Positions 17,044 to 26,587 of a stretch of DNA of 64,000 nucleotides are shown here, piece by piece. The stretch covers positions 1 through 64,000 of the forward strand of contig NZ_UFQC01000005.1 of the NCBI RefSeq assembly GCF_900496975.1, in the 5' to 3' direction. The stretch comes from Achromobacter veterisilvae (GTDB taxonomy: Bacteria > Pseudomonadota > Gammaproteobacteria > Burkholderiales > Burkholderiaceae_B). Every line of letters begins with the position of its first letter. The first letter of the stretch is position 1. The notes beneath the pieces are model-generated. The model was not told where the DNA came from and made no database searches. It saw only the letters and a list, made by a program, of their open reading frames with translations. Both the position numbers and the translations under genes were made by a program.

Positions 17044-17997
17044 TCAGGCCACGGGCAGCGCATGCTGGGTGCGCTCGCGCAGAAAGTGTCCGTAGGCCAG
17101 CGTGATGCCGTGCGTCAGCGAGATCTCCGGCCGCCATCCCAGCGCCCGCACCCGGGTCGAGTCCATCAGCTTGCGCGGCGTGCCGTCGGGCTTGCCGGTG
17201 TCATAGACGATGTTGCCGGTGTAGCCCACGACGCGCGCCACCAGCCTGGCCAGCTCGGCGATCGAAATGTCCTGGCCGGCGCCGATGTTATAGATGCCTT
17301 CGGCCTCGGGATGCTCCATCAGCATGACGCAGGCCTGGGCCAGATCGTCCACGTACAGGAACTCGCGCAGCGGCGCCCCGGTGCCCCAGATGGTCACGCT
17401 GTCCTGGCCCGATTCGAGCCCTTCATGGAACTTGCGGATAAGCGCGGGCAGCACGTGGCTGCTGTGCAGGTCGTAGTTGTCGCGCGGGCCGTAGAGGTTG
17501 GTCGGCATGGCGCAGATGAAGCGCGCCCCGTACTGGCGCTGGTATGCCTCGCACAGTTTCAGGCCGGCGATCTTGGCGATGGCGTAGGGTTCGTTGGTGG
17601 ATTCCAGGGGCCCGGTCAGCAGCGCGTCTTCGCGGATCGGCTGGGGGGCTTCCCGGGGGTAGATGCACGACGACCCCAGGAACAGCAGCTTGCGCACCCC
17701 CGCCGCGTAGGCGGCGCGGATGACGTTGCACTGGATCATGAGATTCTTGTAGAGGAAATCCACCGGATGCGTCTGGTTGGCCAGGATGCCGCCCACCTTG
17801 GCGGCGGCCAGGTACACCACGTCGACCGGCGTGGTCGAGAAAAAGCGGTGCACCTGGTTCTGGTTCTCCAGGTCCAGCTCCTCGCGGCTGCGGGTCACTA
17901 CGTTGGCATAGCCGCGGCGATGCAGTTCGCGGACGATCGCGGCGCCCACCATGCCGCGATGGCCGGCGACGAAGACGCGCTGCTCCAGGTTCGTCAT
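17044..17997 (-). CDS. fcl: GDP-L-fucose synthase
   Basis: 317 residues, extended short-chain dehydrogenase. The NADP-binding Rossmann motif reads [11 protein letters not shown] (12-22). The catalytic region shows [13 protein letters not shown] and the Tyr-Lys pair in YAIAKIAG. It converts GDP-4-keto-6-deoxy-mannose to GDP-L-fucose by 3,5-epimerisation and reduction, the last step after Gmd. It follows gmd by 6 bp and precedes wzx. Length and all key motifs fit WcaG/Fcl. Confidence 0.95.
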   Translation of the reverse strand: MTNLEQRVFVAGHRGMVGAAIVRELHRRGYANVVTRSREELDLENQNQVHRFFSTTPVDVVYLAAAKVGGILANQTHPVDFLYKNLMIQCNVIRAAYAAGVRKLLFLGSSCIYPREAPQPIREDALLTGPLESTNEPYAIAKIAGLKLCEAYQRQYGARFICAMPTNLYGPRDNYDLHSSHVLPALIRKFHEGLESGQDSVTIWGTGAPLREFLYVDDLAQACVMLMEHPEAEGIYNIGAGQDISIAELARLVARVVGYTGNIVYDTGKPDGTPRKLMDSTRVRALGWRPEISLTHGITLAYGHFLRERTQHALPVA

Positions 17998-18003
17998 GGC
18001 CGA

Positions 18004-19113
18004 CTACTCCTTGTAGGCATAGATTTCGTAGCCGTTCTGCTCGACCAGCGCATCGCGCCGCGCGTCCCGCAGATCGCTTTCGATCATTTCCTTGACCAGT
18101 TCCGCGAACGTGGTGCGCGGCGACCAGCCGAGCTTCTCGCGCGCCTTGGTCGGGTCGCCCAGCAGGGTCTCCACTTCCGTGGGCCGGAAGTAGCGCGGGT
18201 CGACCCGCACGATGACCTGGCCGGGCTTGACGTCGTGCACCGGCGAGAACAGCACGGTCGCGGTCTCGTCCAGGCCTTCGCCCTCCCAGGCCAGCAGGAT
18301 GCCCAGCTCGCGCGCGGCGGTGTTGATGAATTCGCGGACGCTGTATTGCATGCCGGTCGCGATGACGTAATCCTCGGGGGTGTCCTGCTGCAGCATCAGC
18401 CACTGCATTTCGACGTAGTCCCGGGCGTGGCCCCAGTCGCGCAGCGCCGACAGGTTGCCCAGGTACAGGCACTCCTGCAGCCCCAGCACGATGCGCGCCA
18501 GGCCGCGGGTGATCTTGCGGGTGACGAACGTCTCGCCGCGCTTGGGCGATTCATGGTTGAACAGGATGCCGTTGCAGGCGTACATGCCATACGCCTCGCG
18601 GTAGTTCACGCTGATCCAGTAGGCGTACAGCTTGGCCGCGGCGTACGGGCTGCGCGGATAGAACGGGGTCGTCTCCTTCTGCGGAGTTTCCTGCACCAGG
18701 CCGTAGAGTTCGGACGTCGAGGCCTGGTAGAAGCGGGCCTTGTTCTCCAGCTTCAGGATGCGGATCGCTTCCAGCAGGCGCAGCGTGCCCAGGCCGTCGG
18801 CATTGGCCGTGTACTCGGGCTCCTCGAACGACACGCCGACGTGGCTCTGCGCGGCCAGGTTGTAGATCTCGTCGGGCTGCACCGACTGCACGATGCGGAT
18901 CAGGCTGCAGGAGTCGGTCATGTCGCCGTGATGCAGCACGAAATTGCGGGGCTGATCGTGAGGATCCTGGTACAGGTGGTCGATGCGGGCCGTGTTGAAC
19001 AGCGAAGCGCGCCGCTTGATGCCGTGGACCTCATAGCCCTTGGCAAGCAGGAACTCCGCCAGGTAGGACCCGTCTTGGCCGGTTACGCCGGTAATCAGTG
19101 CCCGTTTTGGCAT
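18004..19113 (-). CDS. gmd: GDP-mannose 4,6-dehydratase
   Basis: 369 residues from the ATG at 19113, with AAGGAT upstream. NADP-binding [15 protein letters not shown] lies at the N-terminus, the STSELYG catalytic Ser/Thr region near 125 and [15 protein letters not shown] with the Tyr-Lys pair near 150. It forms GDP-4-keto-6-deoxy-D-mannose, feeding Fcl. Length is typical. It sits between the VanZ-like gene and fcl in the exopolysaccharide operon. Confidence 0.96.
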   Translation of the reverse strand: MPKRALITGVTGQDGSYLAEFLLAKGYEVHGIKRRASLFNTARIDHLYQDPHDQPRNFVLHHGDMTDSCSLIRIVQSVQPDEIYNLAAQSHVGVSFEEPEYTANADGLGTLRLLEAIRILKLENKARFYQASTSELYGLVQETPQKETTPFYPRSPYAAAKLYAYWISVNYREAYGMYACNGILFNHESPKRGETFVTRKITRGLARIVLGLQECLYLGNLSALRDWGHARDYVEMQWLMLQQDTPEDYVIATGMQYSVREFINTAARELGILLAWEGEGLDETATVLFSPVHDVKPGQVIVRVDPRYFRPTEVETLLGDPTKAREKLGWSPRTTFAELVKEMIESDLRDARRDALVEQNGYEIYAYKE

Positions 19114-19123
19114 GGTTGTATCC

Positions 19124-19525
19124 TTAAGACTTAGTAACTGCACGAAAGGAGCCGAAGGCTGCGGTACCAATGTGCAATGAGATTACTGTTGCACCAGCCG
19201 CAGAGATATCGGCCAAAAGGTCTAAGAAATCAGCCTGTCGATAGGGAAAAAGGGACTGGATTGATTCATCCAGCGCACCCAGCGCCGAGACCGCCAGCAG
19301 GGCCGTCAGCCCGGGGCGCCGGTTGACCGAGAGATAAATGAGCCCGGTCAGGAAGGCGTAGGCCGCAAGGTGCAGGCGCTTGTCCCCGAAGGCGTCGGAC
19401 ATGTCGGACGCCAGCCCGGGCAGATTGCCCACCGTCACCAGCGCGAGGAAGAACAGCCCGGCGGCCGGCAGGCAGATCCGGGCCATGCCGGGGCGCCAAA
19501 AAGGAATACGGTCATACCCTTCCAT
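19124..19525 (-). CDS. VanZ-like small membrane protein
   Basis: 133 residues with about four hydrophobic segments. The signature [20 protein letters not shown], then [29 protein letters not shown], is the VanZ-like pattern (charged DE-Q and D-DLLAN-type motifs around the last helices). Function in exopolysaccharide loci is unknown; VanZ-like proteins are often seen in polymer and teicoplanin-resistance contexts. The start overlaps manC by 14 bp and has AGGA five bases upstream, so translation is probably coupled. It separates manC from gmd in the same operon. Confidence 0.8.
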   Translation of the reverse strand: MEGYDRIPFWRPGMARICLPAAGLFFLALVTVGNLPGLASDMSDAFGDKRLHLAAYAFLTGLIYLSVNRRPGLTALLAVSALGALDESIQSLFPYRQADFLDLLADISAAGATVISLHIGTAAFGSFRAVTKS

Positions 19526-20951
19526 ACATGTCCTGGAATCGAACGATGTCGTCTTCTCCGAGATAGGCTCCCGACTGCACCTCGATGATCTCCAGCGGGA
19601 TCTTCCCGGGGTTTTCCAGGCTGTGGATTTCGCCCAGCGGGATGTAGGTCGACTGGTTCTCGGTCAACAGGTACTGCTTGTCGCCGTTGTAGATGCGCGC
19701 CGTTCCCGACACCACGATCCAGTGTTCCGCCCGGTGGTGGTGCATCTGCGAGGACAGGCGCGCCCCGGGTTTCACCGTGATGCGCTTGACCTGGTAGCGC
19801 GGCCCCTGGCCGACCGAGTCGTAGGATCCCCAGGGCCGCTGGACCTCGCGGTGGTGGTTGAGTTCCGAGCGGTGCTGGGTCTTGAAGATCTCGACCAGGC
19901 GCTTGACGTCCTGCGAGCGCGACTTGTGGGCCACCAGGACGGCGTCGGCCGTTTCGATGACGACGATGTCGTCCAGCCCCACCGAGGCGACCAGCCTGCT
20001 GGTGGAGTGGATGAGGCAGTTGCGCGAATCCTCCACCATGACGTCGCCCGTGGTGGAGTTGCCCTCCACCGTCTTCTGGGCGATGCCCCAGACCGCGTCC
20101 CAGGCGCCCACGTCGCTCCACGATGCCGCCAGCGGGATGACGACGGCGCTGTCCGTGCGCTCCATGATGGCGTAGTCCATCGAATCGCTGGGGCAGTCCT
20201 CGAAGGACGGGCCGTCCAGGTGGAAGAGCGCGTTTTCGCCATGCCCGGCGGCCACGGCCGCCTGCACCTGTTCCAGGATCCTGGGGGCCAGCCTGGCCAT
20301 TTCCGACAGGAAGACCGAGGCCTGGAAGGCGAACATGCCGCTGTTCCAGTAGTAGCCGCCGTCCTCGATGAAACGTTGGGCGACTTCGGGCGACGGCTTT
20401 TCGACGAAGCGGCGCACGCGGCGCGCGGGCTCCATGGCGCCGGGCTCGTCGGCCTGGATGTAGCCGTAGCCGCTGAGCGGAGCGGTCGGCTTGATGCCGA
20501 AGGTCACCAGCGCGCCCTGCCGCGCGGCTTGGTAGGCCTCGGCGAAGGCGGCGCGCAGGACGTCGCCATCCTCCAGCACGTGGTCCGACGGCATGATGAG
20601 CATGACCGGGTCTTCGCCGTCGCGCATCGCGCGCAGGGTGGCGGCTGCGATCGCCGGCGCCGTGTTGCGCGCGTAGGGTTCCAGGATCACCTCGACGTCC
20701 TTGATGCCCAGCTCCAGCGCCTGCTCGGCCGCGATGTAGCGGTGCGCGTCGTTGCACACCAGCGTGGGCCTGGCCTCGGCGCCGGCCGAGCCCAGGCGCC
20801 GCAGCGTGTTCTGCAGCAGACTGCGGTCATCGGTCAAACGGATGAACTGCTTCGGCAGCAGTTCGCGCGAAAGCGGCCACAGGCGCGAGCCGGAGCCGCC
20901 GCAAAGAATGACGGCCCGGTACGGGGGAGGGGGATTGGTCATGGCGCTCAC
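19512..20951 (-). CDS. manC: Mannose-1-phosphate guanylyltransferase / mannose-6-phosphate isomerase (bifunctional)
   Basis: 479 residues. The N-terminal nucleotidyltransferase domain has the pyrophosphorylase signature AVILCGGSGSRLWPLSRELLP and the FVEKPSPEVA lysine motif. The C-terminal 110 residues form the type II phosphomannose isomerase cupin (RPWGSYDSVGQGPRYQVKRI, then SSQMHHHRAEHWIVVSGTA). It makes mannose-6-P from fructose-6-P and GDP-mannose from mannose-1-P, supplying Gmd and any mannosyltransferase. It overlaps gmm by ATGA and the VanZ-like gene by 14 bp. Confidence 0.96.
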   Translation of the reverse strand: MSAMTNPPPPYRAVILCGGSGSRLWPLSRELLPKQFIRLTDDRSLLQNTLRRLGSAGAEARPTLVCNDAHRYIAAEQALELGIKDVEVILEPYARNTAPAIAAATLRAMRDGEDPVMLIMPSDHVLEDGDVLRAAFAEAYQAARQGALVTFGIKPTAPLSGYGYIQADEPGAMEPARRVRRFVEKPSPEVAQRFIEDGGYYWNSGMFAFQASVFLSEMARLAPRILEQVQAAVAAGHGENALFHLDGPSFEDCPSDSMDYAIMERTDSAVVIPLAASWSDVGAWDAVWGIAQKTVEGNSTTGDVMVEDSRNCLIHSTSRLVASVGLDDIVVIETADAVLVAHKSRSQDVKRLVEIFKTQHRSELNHHREVQRPWGSYDSVGQGPRYQVKRITVKPGARLSSQMHHHRAEHWIVVSGTARIYNGDKQYLLTENQSTYIPLGEIHSLENPGKIPLEIIEVQSGAYLGEDDIVRFQDMYGRV

Positions 20952-21460
20952 TCCTTGAAGTAGGCCTGGGTGTATGGATGCACGCCGGGGTCGGCGGCGA
21001 TCGCCTCCGCGGGCTGCCAGCGGTAGCTGCGGTGCTGGGCCTGGGGCAGGCTGGAGATGTCCAACGGGATTTCCGCCTCGTAGGCGAGGACGACGTAATG
21101 GGTGGAGCGTCCGGCTTCGCCCGCGAAATTGGTGCCATAGAAGTGCTCGTACACGCCCCTCGGCTTCCAGGCCTGTTCAGGGACGGGCACGCCCAGCTCG
21201 TCGCGGGCGATGCGGCGCAGCGCGTCGCGCAGCGTTTCGTTCTTGCGGATGCGCCCGCCCGGCACGAACCAGGCGCCCTGGGCGGGCGGGTTCGCGCGCA
21301 GGCCGGTCAGATAGCGGCCGGCGGCGTCGCGCAGCAGCAGGTCGATGGACACCAGGGGCAGCATCTCGACCGCGCGGCGGAAGTCGGCGCCGGCCAGCAT
21401 GCCGTTCTTGCGCGCGGCCGGCTCCGGGCGCGCGGGCCATCCCAACGGTTCAGTAGACAT
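20948..21460 (-). CDS. gmm: GDP-mannose mannosyl hydrolase (Nudix)
   Basis: 170 residues. The modified Nudix box GGRIRKNETLRDALRRIARDE lacks the usual REXXEE glutamates, which is characteristic of the GDP-mannose hydrolases (WcaH/Gmm). It starts LVSIDLLLRD and keeps the GxWFVPGGR lead-in. It hydrolyses GDP-mannose to GDP and mannose, perhaps controlling the pool. It overlaps wcaJ by 11 bp and manC by 4 bp. Confidence 0.9.
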   Translation of the reverse strand: MSTEPLGWPARPEPAARKNGMLAGADFRRAVEMLPLVSIDLLLRDAAGRYLTGLRANPPAQGAWFVPGGRIRKNETLRDALRRIARDELGVPVPEQAWKPRGVYEHFYGTNFAGEAGRSTHYVVLAYEAEIPLDISSLPQAQHRSYRWQPAEAIAADPGVHPYTQAYFKE

Positions 21461-22859
21461 TGCGGCCCGTCCATCCCGATACCGCCGTGCGGGCGATGAT
21501 CAGCAGGTCCATCCTGAACGTCCAGTTCTGGATGTAGTAAATGTCGTGCTCGACGCGGTCGCTCATCTTGCGCAGCGTGTCCGTCTGGCCCCGCAGGCCA
21601 TTGACCTGCGCCCAGCCCGTGATGCCCGGCTTGACGCGGTGGCGCATCATGTAGCGCTGCACCAGGTCCTTGTAGAGTTCGTTGTGCTCCAGCGCGTGGG
21701 GCCTCGGGCCCACCACGGACATATCCCCCATCAGCACGTTGAGGAACTGGGGCAGTTCGTCCAGGCTGGTGCGGCGCAGGAATCCGCCGATCCGCGTGAC
21801 GCGGGAATCGTTGCGCGTGGCCTGCGTCACCACGCCGTGTTCCTGGTGCATCGTCATGGTCCGGAACTTGTAGACGTGGAACACCTTGCCGTCCACGCCC
21901 AGGCGCGGCTGGGTGAAGAACACGGGGCCGCGCGACGTCGCCTTCACCAGCAGGGCCACGGTCAGCATCAAGGGAGAGAGGCCGATCAGCGCGCAGAAGG
22001 CGAAGCTGCGGTCGAAGACCTCCTTGGCCAGCCCCCGCACGCCGGCGGCCGGCAGGCTGTTCAACTGGATGGCGGGCAGGCCCAGGAATTCGCCGATCTG
22101 GTGCCCGAGCAACTGGATGGACATCACATCGGGGATCCAGCGGATGTCCACCAGGTCATTGCGCAGGTGGTACAGGACTTCGCGCAGCTCCTGGCCCGCC
22201 TCCATCGGAAGCACGATCCAGATTTCGCGGACGTTGTTCTCGTGCACGAAGCCGTGCAGGCCGTCCAGGTCGTGCAGCCGGCGCACCTGGGGCGGCAGGT
22301 TCTCGTGGGGCTCGGCGTAGATGCCCGCCACTTCATAGCCCGTGCCGCGGTAGCGCTCGACGCGGCGCCACAGGTCGTGGCCCAGCGCCCCGAAGCCCAC
22401 CAGCAGCACGCGCTTGCGGTCCAGCCCGCGGTCGCGCGCCGCGCCCAGGGCCGCATAGACCGCGATGCGCACGCCGGCCAGCGTCAGCGCCGCCATGACG
22501 AACCACGTAGCCGCCCATATGCGGGATATCGCCGCGGTCTGGTGCATGAGAAAACTGATGCAGATGCCCAGCGCGAACACGGTGGCCCATGCCGCCAGAC
22601 TGCGCCCGACCAGGTCGGCCAGCCGCCGGCCGCGCCAGGACACGTACAGCCGGAAGGCGGGGAAGATGGCGATGACCCCGAGGCCGCACAGGTACACAAG
22701 GAACAGATGGATCTGCGGGGGATCCGCCAGAGCATCGTCCGAGAATTTCAATCCGGTGGCAGTCAGGCCGCAGGTAATGACGATCGCGGCGTCGAGCAAG
22801 CGATAGAGATAGCTTGCTCCGCTGAATCTTGCCGACGTGTCCGCTTGAGACGGGTCCAT
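21450..22859 (-). CDS. wcaJ: Undecaprenyl-phosphate glucose phosphotransferase (initiating sugar-phosphate transferase)
   Basis: 469 residues. Four N-terminal membrane helices (about 18-125) are followed by a CoA-binding-like domain (KRVLLVGFGALGHDLWRRV). A further hydrophobic hairpin near 285-305 precedes the conserved catalytic domain with GPVFFTQPRLGVDGKVFHVY, KFRTM, SLDELPQFLNVLMGDMSVVG, PRPHA and KPGITGWAQVNG. These are the hallmarks of polyisoprenyl-phosphate hexose-1-phosphate transferases; WcaJ loads glucose-1-P on undecaprenyl phosphate. It is first in the minus-strand arm, divergent from wza, so it starts both the operon and the biosynthesis. Confidence 0.93.
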   Translation of the reverse strand: MDPSQADTSARFSGASYLYRLLDAAIVITCGLTATGLKFSDDALADPPQIHLFLVYLCGLGVIAIFPAFRLYVSWRGRRLADLVGRSLAAWATVFALGICISFLMHQTAAISRIWAATWFVMAALTLAGVRIAVYAALGAARDRGLDRKRVLLVGFGALGHDLWRRVERYRGTGYEVAGIYAEPHENLPPQVRRLHDLDGLHGFVHENNVREIWIVLPMEAGQELREVLYHLRNDLVDIRWIPDVMSIQLLGHQIGEFLGLPAIQLNSLPAAGVRGLAKEVFDRSFAFCALIGLSPLMLTVALLVKATSRGPVFFTQPRLGVDGKVFHVYKFRTMTMHQEHGVVTQATRNDSRVTRIGGFLRRTSLDELPQFLNVLMGDMSVVGPRPHALEHNELYKDLVQRYMMRHRVKPGITGWAQVNGLRGQTDTLRKMSDRVEHDIYYIQNWTFRMDLLIIARTAVSGWTGRNVY

Positions 22860-23106
22860 CGCGCACTCCTGTTCGTGGGGAGCCGCCTTGCCGTGCGCCG
22901 GGAAAAACCGTGCACCGCCGCAAAGCGTGGGGCTACCGACAAAATCTTATTGAGTGCCAAGCCCACCCGAAACCTCCAAACGATGTAGGAGAAGGCTTAG
23001 GGCATCCGTCGAATGTGCGGGGCCAGGAAAAGGGAGTGGAATGTCGCAACCCGTTACGCATCGGGCTCCTTTCCAAGCAACGAAGTCATTCACAAGTGGA
23101 TTTGCC
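22860..23106. promoter_or_regulatory. Divergent promoter region of the exopolysaccharide locus
   Basis: 247 bp between the starts of wcaJ (minus) and wza (plus). It must hold the promoters of both arms. I see no convincing -35/-10 pair, and no ops/JUMPstart element of the enterobacterial type. A GGGAG sequence before the ATG at 23041 is an alternative ribosome site for a longer Wza. Confidence 0.5.
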
Positions 23107-24243
23107 ATGACTACTTTTTTCGGAACGTTGAGCCGAGCCATAGCCGCTATCGCGCTCGTGTCCTCGCTGGGCGCTTGCGCCCTGTCTCCCGGTATGACCT
23201 TTGACGCCAATCAGCTCGCAGACCCGCTGGATCCCAATTCGAAGGCCGTGATCAAGGAAATCACGCCCAGTCTGGTCCTCGACGACCAGCGCGCGCGCGA
23301 AGCGCTGCTGGACAACGCCGGCATCGACCGCCTTTATGGCAAGTCCGGACCCTACGTCATCGGCCCGGGAGACATCCTGTCGGTCGTGGTGTGGGACCAC
23401 CCCGAGCTCGTCCTTCCGACGCAAACCTACGCCATTGGTTCTGGGGTAACCGAACTAGCCATCGGGGATACCGCTTCGGGCATTCCGGGCTATACGGTCT
23501 CATCCACTGGATATATCCAATTTCCCTATGCCGGACTGCTGAAAGTGGCGGGGTTGACGGAACTCCAGGCGCGCAATCTCATAGTGAACAGTTCAGGCAA
23601 GTACATCCAGGATCCGCAGATCACCGTGCGCGTTCTGGGATATCGCAGCAAGCGCGTCTACGTCGATGGCGAAGTGACGACGCCGGGCACGGTTGCGATC
23701 AACGATATTCCGATGACCCTGCTGGAAGCGATCAACAGGGCCGGCGGCATTTTGCCGACGGGCGACCGCAGCGCAGTGTACGTGATTCGCGAGGGGCGGC
23801 GTACCCGGGTGAACCTGCCCGCGCTGATCGAGCGCGGCCAGGACCTGAACCAGGTACTGCTGAAGCCGGGCGACATCGTCAGGGTGACGCCGCGCGACGA
23901 CAGCAAGGTATTCGTGATGGGCGAAGTCACCGTGCCCACCGCGGCAGTGATGCGCGACGGACGCATGTCGTTGACCGAGGCGCTGGGCTTGGCCGGAGGA
24001 CCGAACCAGTTGACCGCCAATCCGTCGCAGGTGTTTGTCGTTCGCAGCACGGAGCAGGCGACGCCGCTGGTGTTCCACCTGAACGCCGGTTCGCCGCAGG
24101 CCCTTGCGGTGGCGGAGAAGTTTGAGTTGCAACCCAAAGACGTCGTGTTCGTGGATTCGGCCGGCCTGGTGCGGTGGAACCGCTTCATCAGCAACCTGTT
24201 CCCGAGCGCGCAAACGGTACAGACCGTGAAAGCCATTGACTAG
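23107..24243 (+). CDS. wza: Outer-membrane polysaccharide export lipoprotein Wza
   Basis: 378 residues. A signal peptide ends at the lipobox SSLGAC with Cys24. The Poly_export domain follows (GPYVIGPGDILSVVVWDHPEL), then SLBB-type repeats (YRSKRVYVDGEVTTPGTVAI and SKVFVMGEVTVPTAAVM), and an amphipathic C-terminus around VRWNRFISNLFP that would form the outer-membrane helical barrel. I chose the ATG at 23107 for a normal signal peptide; ATG 23041 has a better ribosome site (GGGAG) but would give a 23-residue longer, unusual n-region. It exports the polymer through the outer membrane with Wzc. Confidence 0.94.
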   Translation: MTTFFGTLSRAIAAIALVSSLGACALSPGMTFDANQLADPLDPNSKAVIKEITPSLVLDDQRAREALLDNAGIDRLYGKSGPYVIGPGDILSVVVWDHPELVLPTQTYAIGSGVTELAIGDTASGIPGYTVSSTGYIQFPYAGLLKVAGLTELQARNLIVNSSGKYIQDPQITVRVLGYRSKRVYVDGEVTTPGTVAINDIPMTLLEAINRAGGILPTGDRSAVYVIREGRRTRVNLPALIERGQDLNQVLLKPGDIVRVTPRDDSKVFVMGEVTVPTAAVMRDGRMSLTEALGLAGGPNQLTANPSQVFVVRSTEQATPLVFHLNAGSPQALAVAEKFELQPKDVVFVDSAGLVRWNRFISNLFPSAQTVQTVKAID

Positions 24244-24264
24244 TTTTTGATCCACGCCTTTGGG

Positions 24265-24294
24265 GACGCCGCGACCGCAGCGGCGTCTTCTCTT
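24265..24294 (+). terminator. Hairpin in the wza-wzc gap, possible attenuator
   Basis: GACGCCGC (24265-24272) pairs perfectly with GCGGCGTC (24280-24287), with a 7-nt loop and TTCTCTT after it. It sits between the wza stop and the wzc ribosome site. Such a partial terminator would let wza be expressed above wzc and the sugar genes; that is inference. Confidence 0.55.
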
Positions 24295-24304
24295 GGAGAG
24301 CTGC

Positions 24305-26566
24305 ATGTCGTTGCCCATCGAATCGTTCGAGCCGTCCGTGCCGGCTCGCCAGCAGGAAACCCCGTTGTCGTCCCACGTGGACGCCATCTTCTCCAACCGG
24401 TGGATGATCATTGCGATCGCGCTGCTCGCTTTCCTGGGAGCGCTCGCCTACGTGATGGTCACCCCGAAGGTGTTCTCGGCCGACATCATCGTCCAGGTGG
24501 AGGAGGAGATGCCGCAGGGCCAGAGCCGCAGCCTGCTCGGGGACGTCTCGACCATGTTCGACACCAAGGCGGAGACCTCGGGCGAAATGGAGGTGCTGCG
24601 TTCGCGCATGGTCGTCGGTCCGGCCGTCGACAAGTTCCTGCTGTACATCCACGCCAAGCCGCGCTATTTCCCGGTGGTGGGCGAATGGCTCGCGCAGCGC
24701 TATGAAAGCATGCCCTATCCCACGAGCCTGCCGCGCGGCGGCTACGCGTGGGGCGGCGAGGCCATCGCGATCTCGCAGTTGGACGTGCCCAACGAATGGC
24801 TGGGCAAGCCCTTCCGCGTGACCACGCTGGGAGAGGGGCGCTTTACGCTGAGCGACAAGCTGACCGGCGCGACCTTCAACGGCACGGTCGGCAAGCCCGA
24901 GCACTTCCTGCTGCCGGGCGGCGGGGCCATGGACGTGCACATCGACGCGCTGACCGGGCGCCCCGGCACCGAGTTCGTCGTGTCGCGCAGTTCGCGCCTG
25001 GCCGCCATCGAGGACGTGCAGGCGCGCCTGGGCATTTTCGAGCGCGGCCGCACCTCGGGCGTGATCGGCGTCACGCTGGAAGGCAACGATCCCGCGCTGA
25101 CCACCGCCGTGCTGAACCAGATCGGGCAGGAGTACGTGCAGCAGAACGTGAACCGCAAGTCGGCCCAGGCCGAGAAGTCGCTGGTTTTCCTCGAACAGCA
25201 GTTGCCCGTCCTCAAGGGCGAGCTGGACGCGGCCGAGACCAAGTACAACGCGCTGCGCAACAAGCGCGGCACCATCGACCTGAGCGAAGAGGCCAAGCTG
25301 ATCCTCGCCCAGTCGGTGGACGCGCAGACCAAGGTGATGGAGCTGCGCTCCAAGCGGCAGGAAATGATCACGCGCTTCGCGCCCACCCATCCGAGCATCG
25401 TGGCCATCGACCGGCAGATCGCGGGCCTGACCGGCGACGTGAACCGCATCGGCAACAACATCCGGCAACTGCCCGACCTCGAGCAGGACGTGGTGCGCCT
25501 GGTGCGCGACGTGCGCGTCAATACCGAGCTCTACACGGCGCTGCTGAACAACGCCCAGCAACTGCGCCTGATCCGCGCCGGCAAGGTGGGCAACGTGCGC
25601 ATCCTGGACGCCGCCGTGCAGCCCGACAAGCCCGTGCGCCCCAAGGCCGCCATCATCATCGGCGTGGCGACGGCGTTCGGCCTGATCTTCGGCATGCTGT
25701 GCGCCTTCGTGCGCAACGCCCTGTTCGGCGGCCTGTCCGAACCGGACGACGTCGAGCGCCATACCGGACTGCCGGTGCTGGCCGCCATCCCCTACAGCGA
25801 CATGCAGGACAAGCTGTGGCGCCGCAGCCGGCGCAAGAACGCCACCGTGCCCGCGCTGCTGGCGCAGAGCCAGGGCAACGCGCCGCCCATCGAAAGCCTG
25901 CGCTCCTTCCGTAACGTGCTGCAGGCGTCGCTGCGCCAGTCGGCCAACAACATGGTCATGTTCACCGGCCCCGTGGCCGGGGTGGGCAAGTCCTTCCTGT
26001 CGGCCAATTTCGCCTTCATCCAGGGCGGCGTGGGCAAGCGCGTGCTGCTGATCGACGCCGACTTCCGCAAGGGTCAATTGAACCGCTATTTCGGCGTGCC
26101 CAAGGAAGACGGCCTGTTCGAGGTGCTGTCGGGCACGATCCCGCTCAGCCGGGTGCGCAAGCACAGCGTGTCCGAGGGCGTGGACTTCATCGCCACCGGC
26201 GCGGTCACCTTCGACCCCTCCGAGCTGCTGGCCTCGCCCGTGTTCGGCGAAACCCTGCGCGAACTCGCTTCCCAGTACGACATGGTGATCCTGGACACGG
26301 CGCCCGTGCTGTCGTCCCCGGACGCGGCCGTCGTCGGCACGCACGCCGCCGCGGTCATGGTGGTGGTGCGCTCCGGCATGAACACGGTGGGCGAGATCCG
26401 GGAAACGGCCAAGCGCCTGATCCAGGCGGGCGCGCCGGTCGACGGCGTGCTGTTCAACGGTCTCAAGCTCCTGCCGGAACGCTTCGGCTTCCGGTCCAAG
26501 TACGGCAGTTACCGCTACTCCCGTGCGGCGTATTACGGCGACTTCAAACAGAACGGCCCTAAGTGA
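24305..26566 (+). CDS. wzc: Polysaccharide co-polymerase / tyrosine autokinase Wzc
   Basis: 753 residues from the ATG at 24305 with GGAGAG upstream. The N-terminal Wzz domain has a membrane helix at about 33-52; a long periplasmic coiled region follows and a second helix lies near 450-470 (AAIIIGVATAFGLIFGMLCAF region). The cytoplasmic BY-kinase domain carries Walker A GVAGVGKS-like VAGVGKSFLSA (near 560), Walker A' LLIDADFRKG and Walker B VILDTAP. The extreme C-terminus is a tyrosine cluster (YGSYRYSRAAYYG) for autophosphorylation. It controls chain length and export with Wza. No wzb phosphatase gene adjoins it. Confidence 0.95.
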   Translation: MSLPIESFEPSVPARQQETPLSSHVDAIFSNRWMIIAIALLAFLGALAYVMVTPKVFSADIIVQVEEEMPQGQSRSLLGDVSTMFDTKAETSGEMEVLRSRMVVGPAVDKFLLYIHAKPRYFPVVGEWLAQRYESMPYPTSLPRGGYAWGGEAIAISQLDVPNEWLGKPFRVTTLGEGRFTLSDKLTGATFNGTVGKPEHFLLPGGGAMDVHIDALTGRPGTEFVVSRSSRLAAIEDVQARLGIFERGRTSGVIGVTLEGNDPALTTAVLNQIGQEYVQQNVNRKSAQAEKSLVFLEQQLPVLKGELDAAETKYNALRNKRGTIDLSEEAKLILAQSVDAQTKVMELRSKRQEMITRFAPTHPSIVAIDRQIAGLTGDVNRIGNNIRQLPDLEQDVVRLVRDVRVNTELYTALLNNAQQLRLIRAGKVGNVRILDAAVQPDKPVRPKAAIIIGVATAFGLIFGMLCAFVRNALFGGLSEPDDVERHTGLPVLAAIPYSDMQDKLWRRSRRKNATVPALLAQSQGNAPPIESLRSFRNVLQASLRQSANNMVMFTGPVAGVGKSFLSANFAFIQGGVGKRVLLIDADFRKGQLNRYFGVPKEDGLFEVLSGTIPLSRVRKHSVSEGVDFIATGAVTFDPSELLASPVFGETLRELASQYDMVILDTAPVLSSPDAAVVGTHAAAVMVVVRSGMNTVGEIRETAKRLIQAGAPVDGVLFNGLKLLPERFGFRSKYGSYRYSRAAYYGDFKQNGPK

Positions 26567-26587
26567 ACGCCACCCGGAGAAAATGGC

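Noticed and set aside
22860..23106. JUMPstart/ops element upstream of wza
   Set aside because: I looked for GGCGGTAG-type sequence in the divergent region and saw none.
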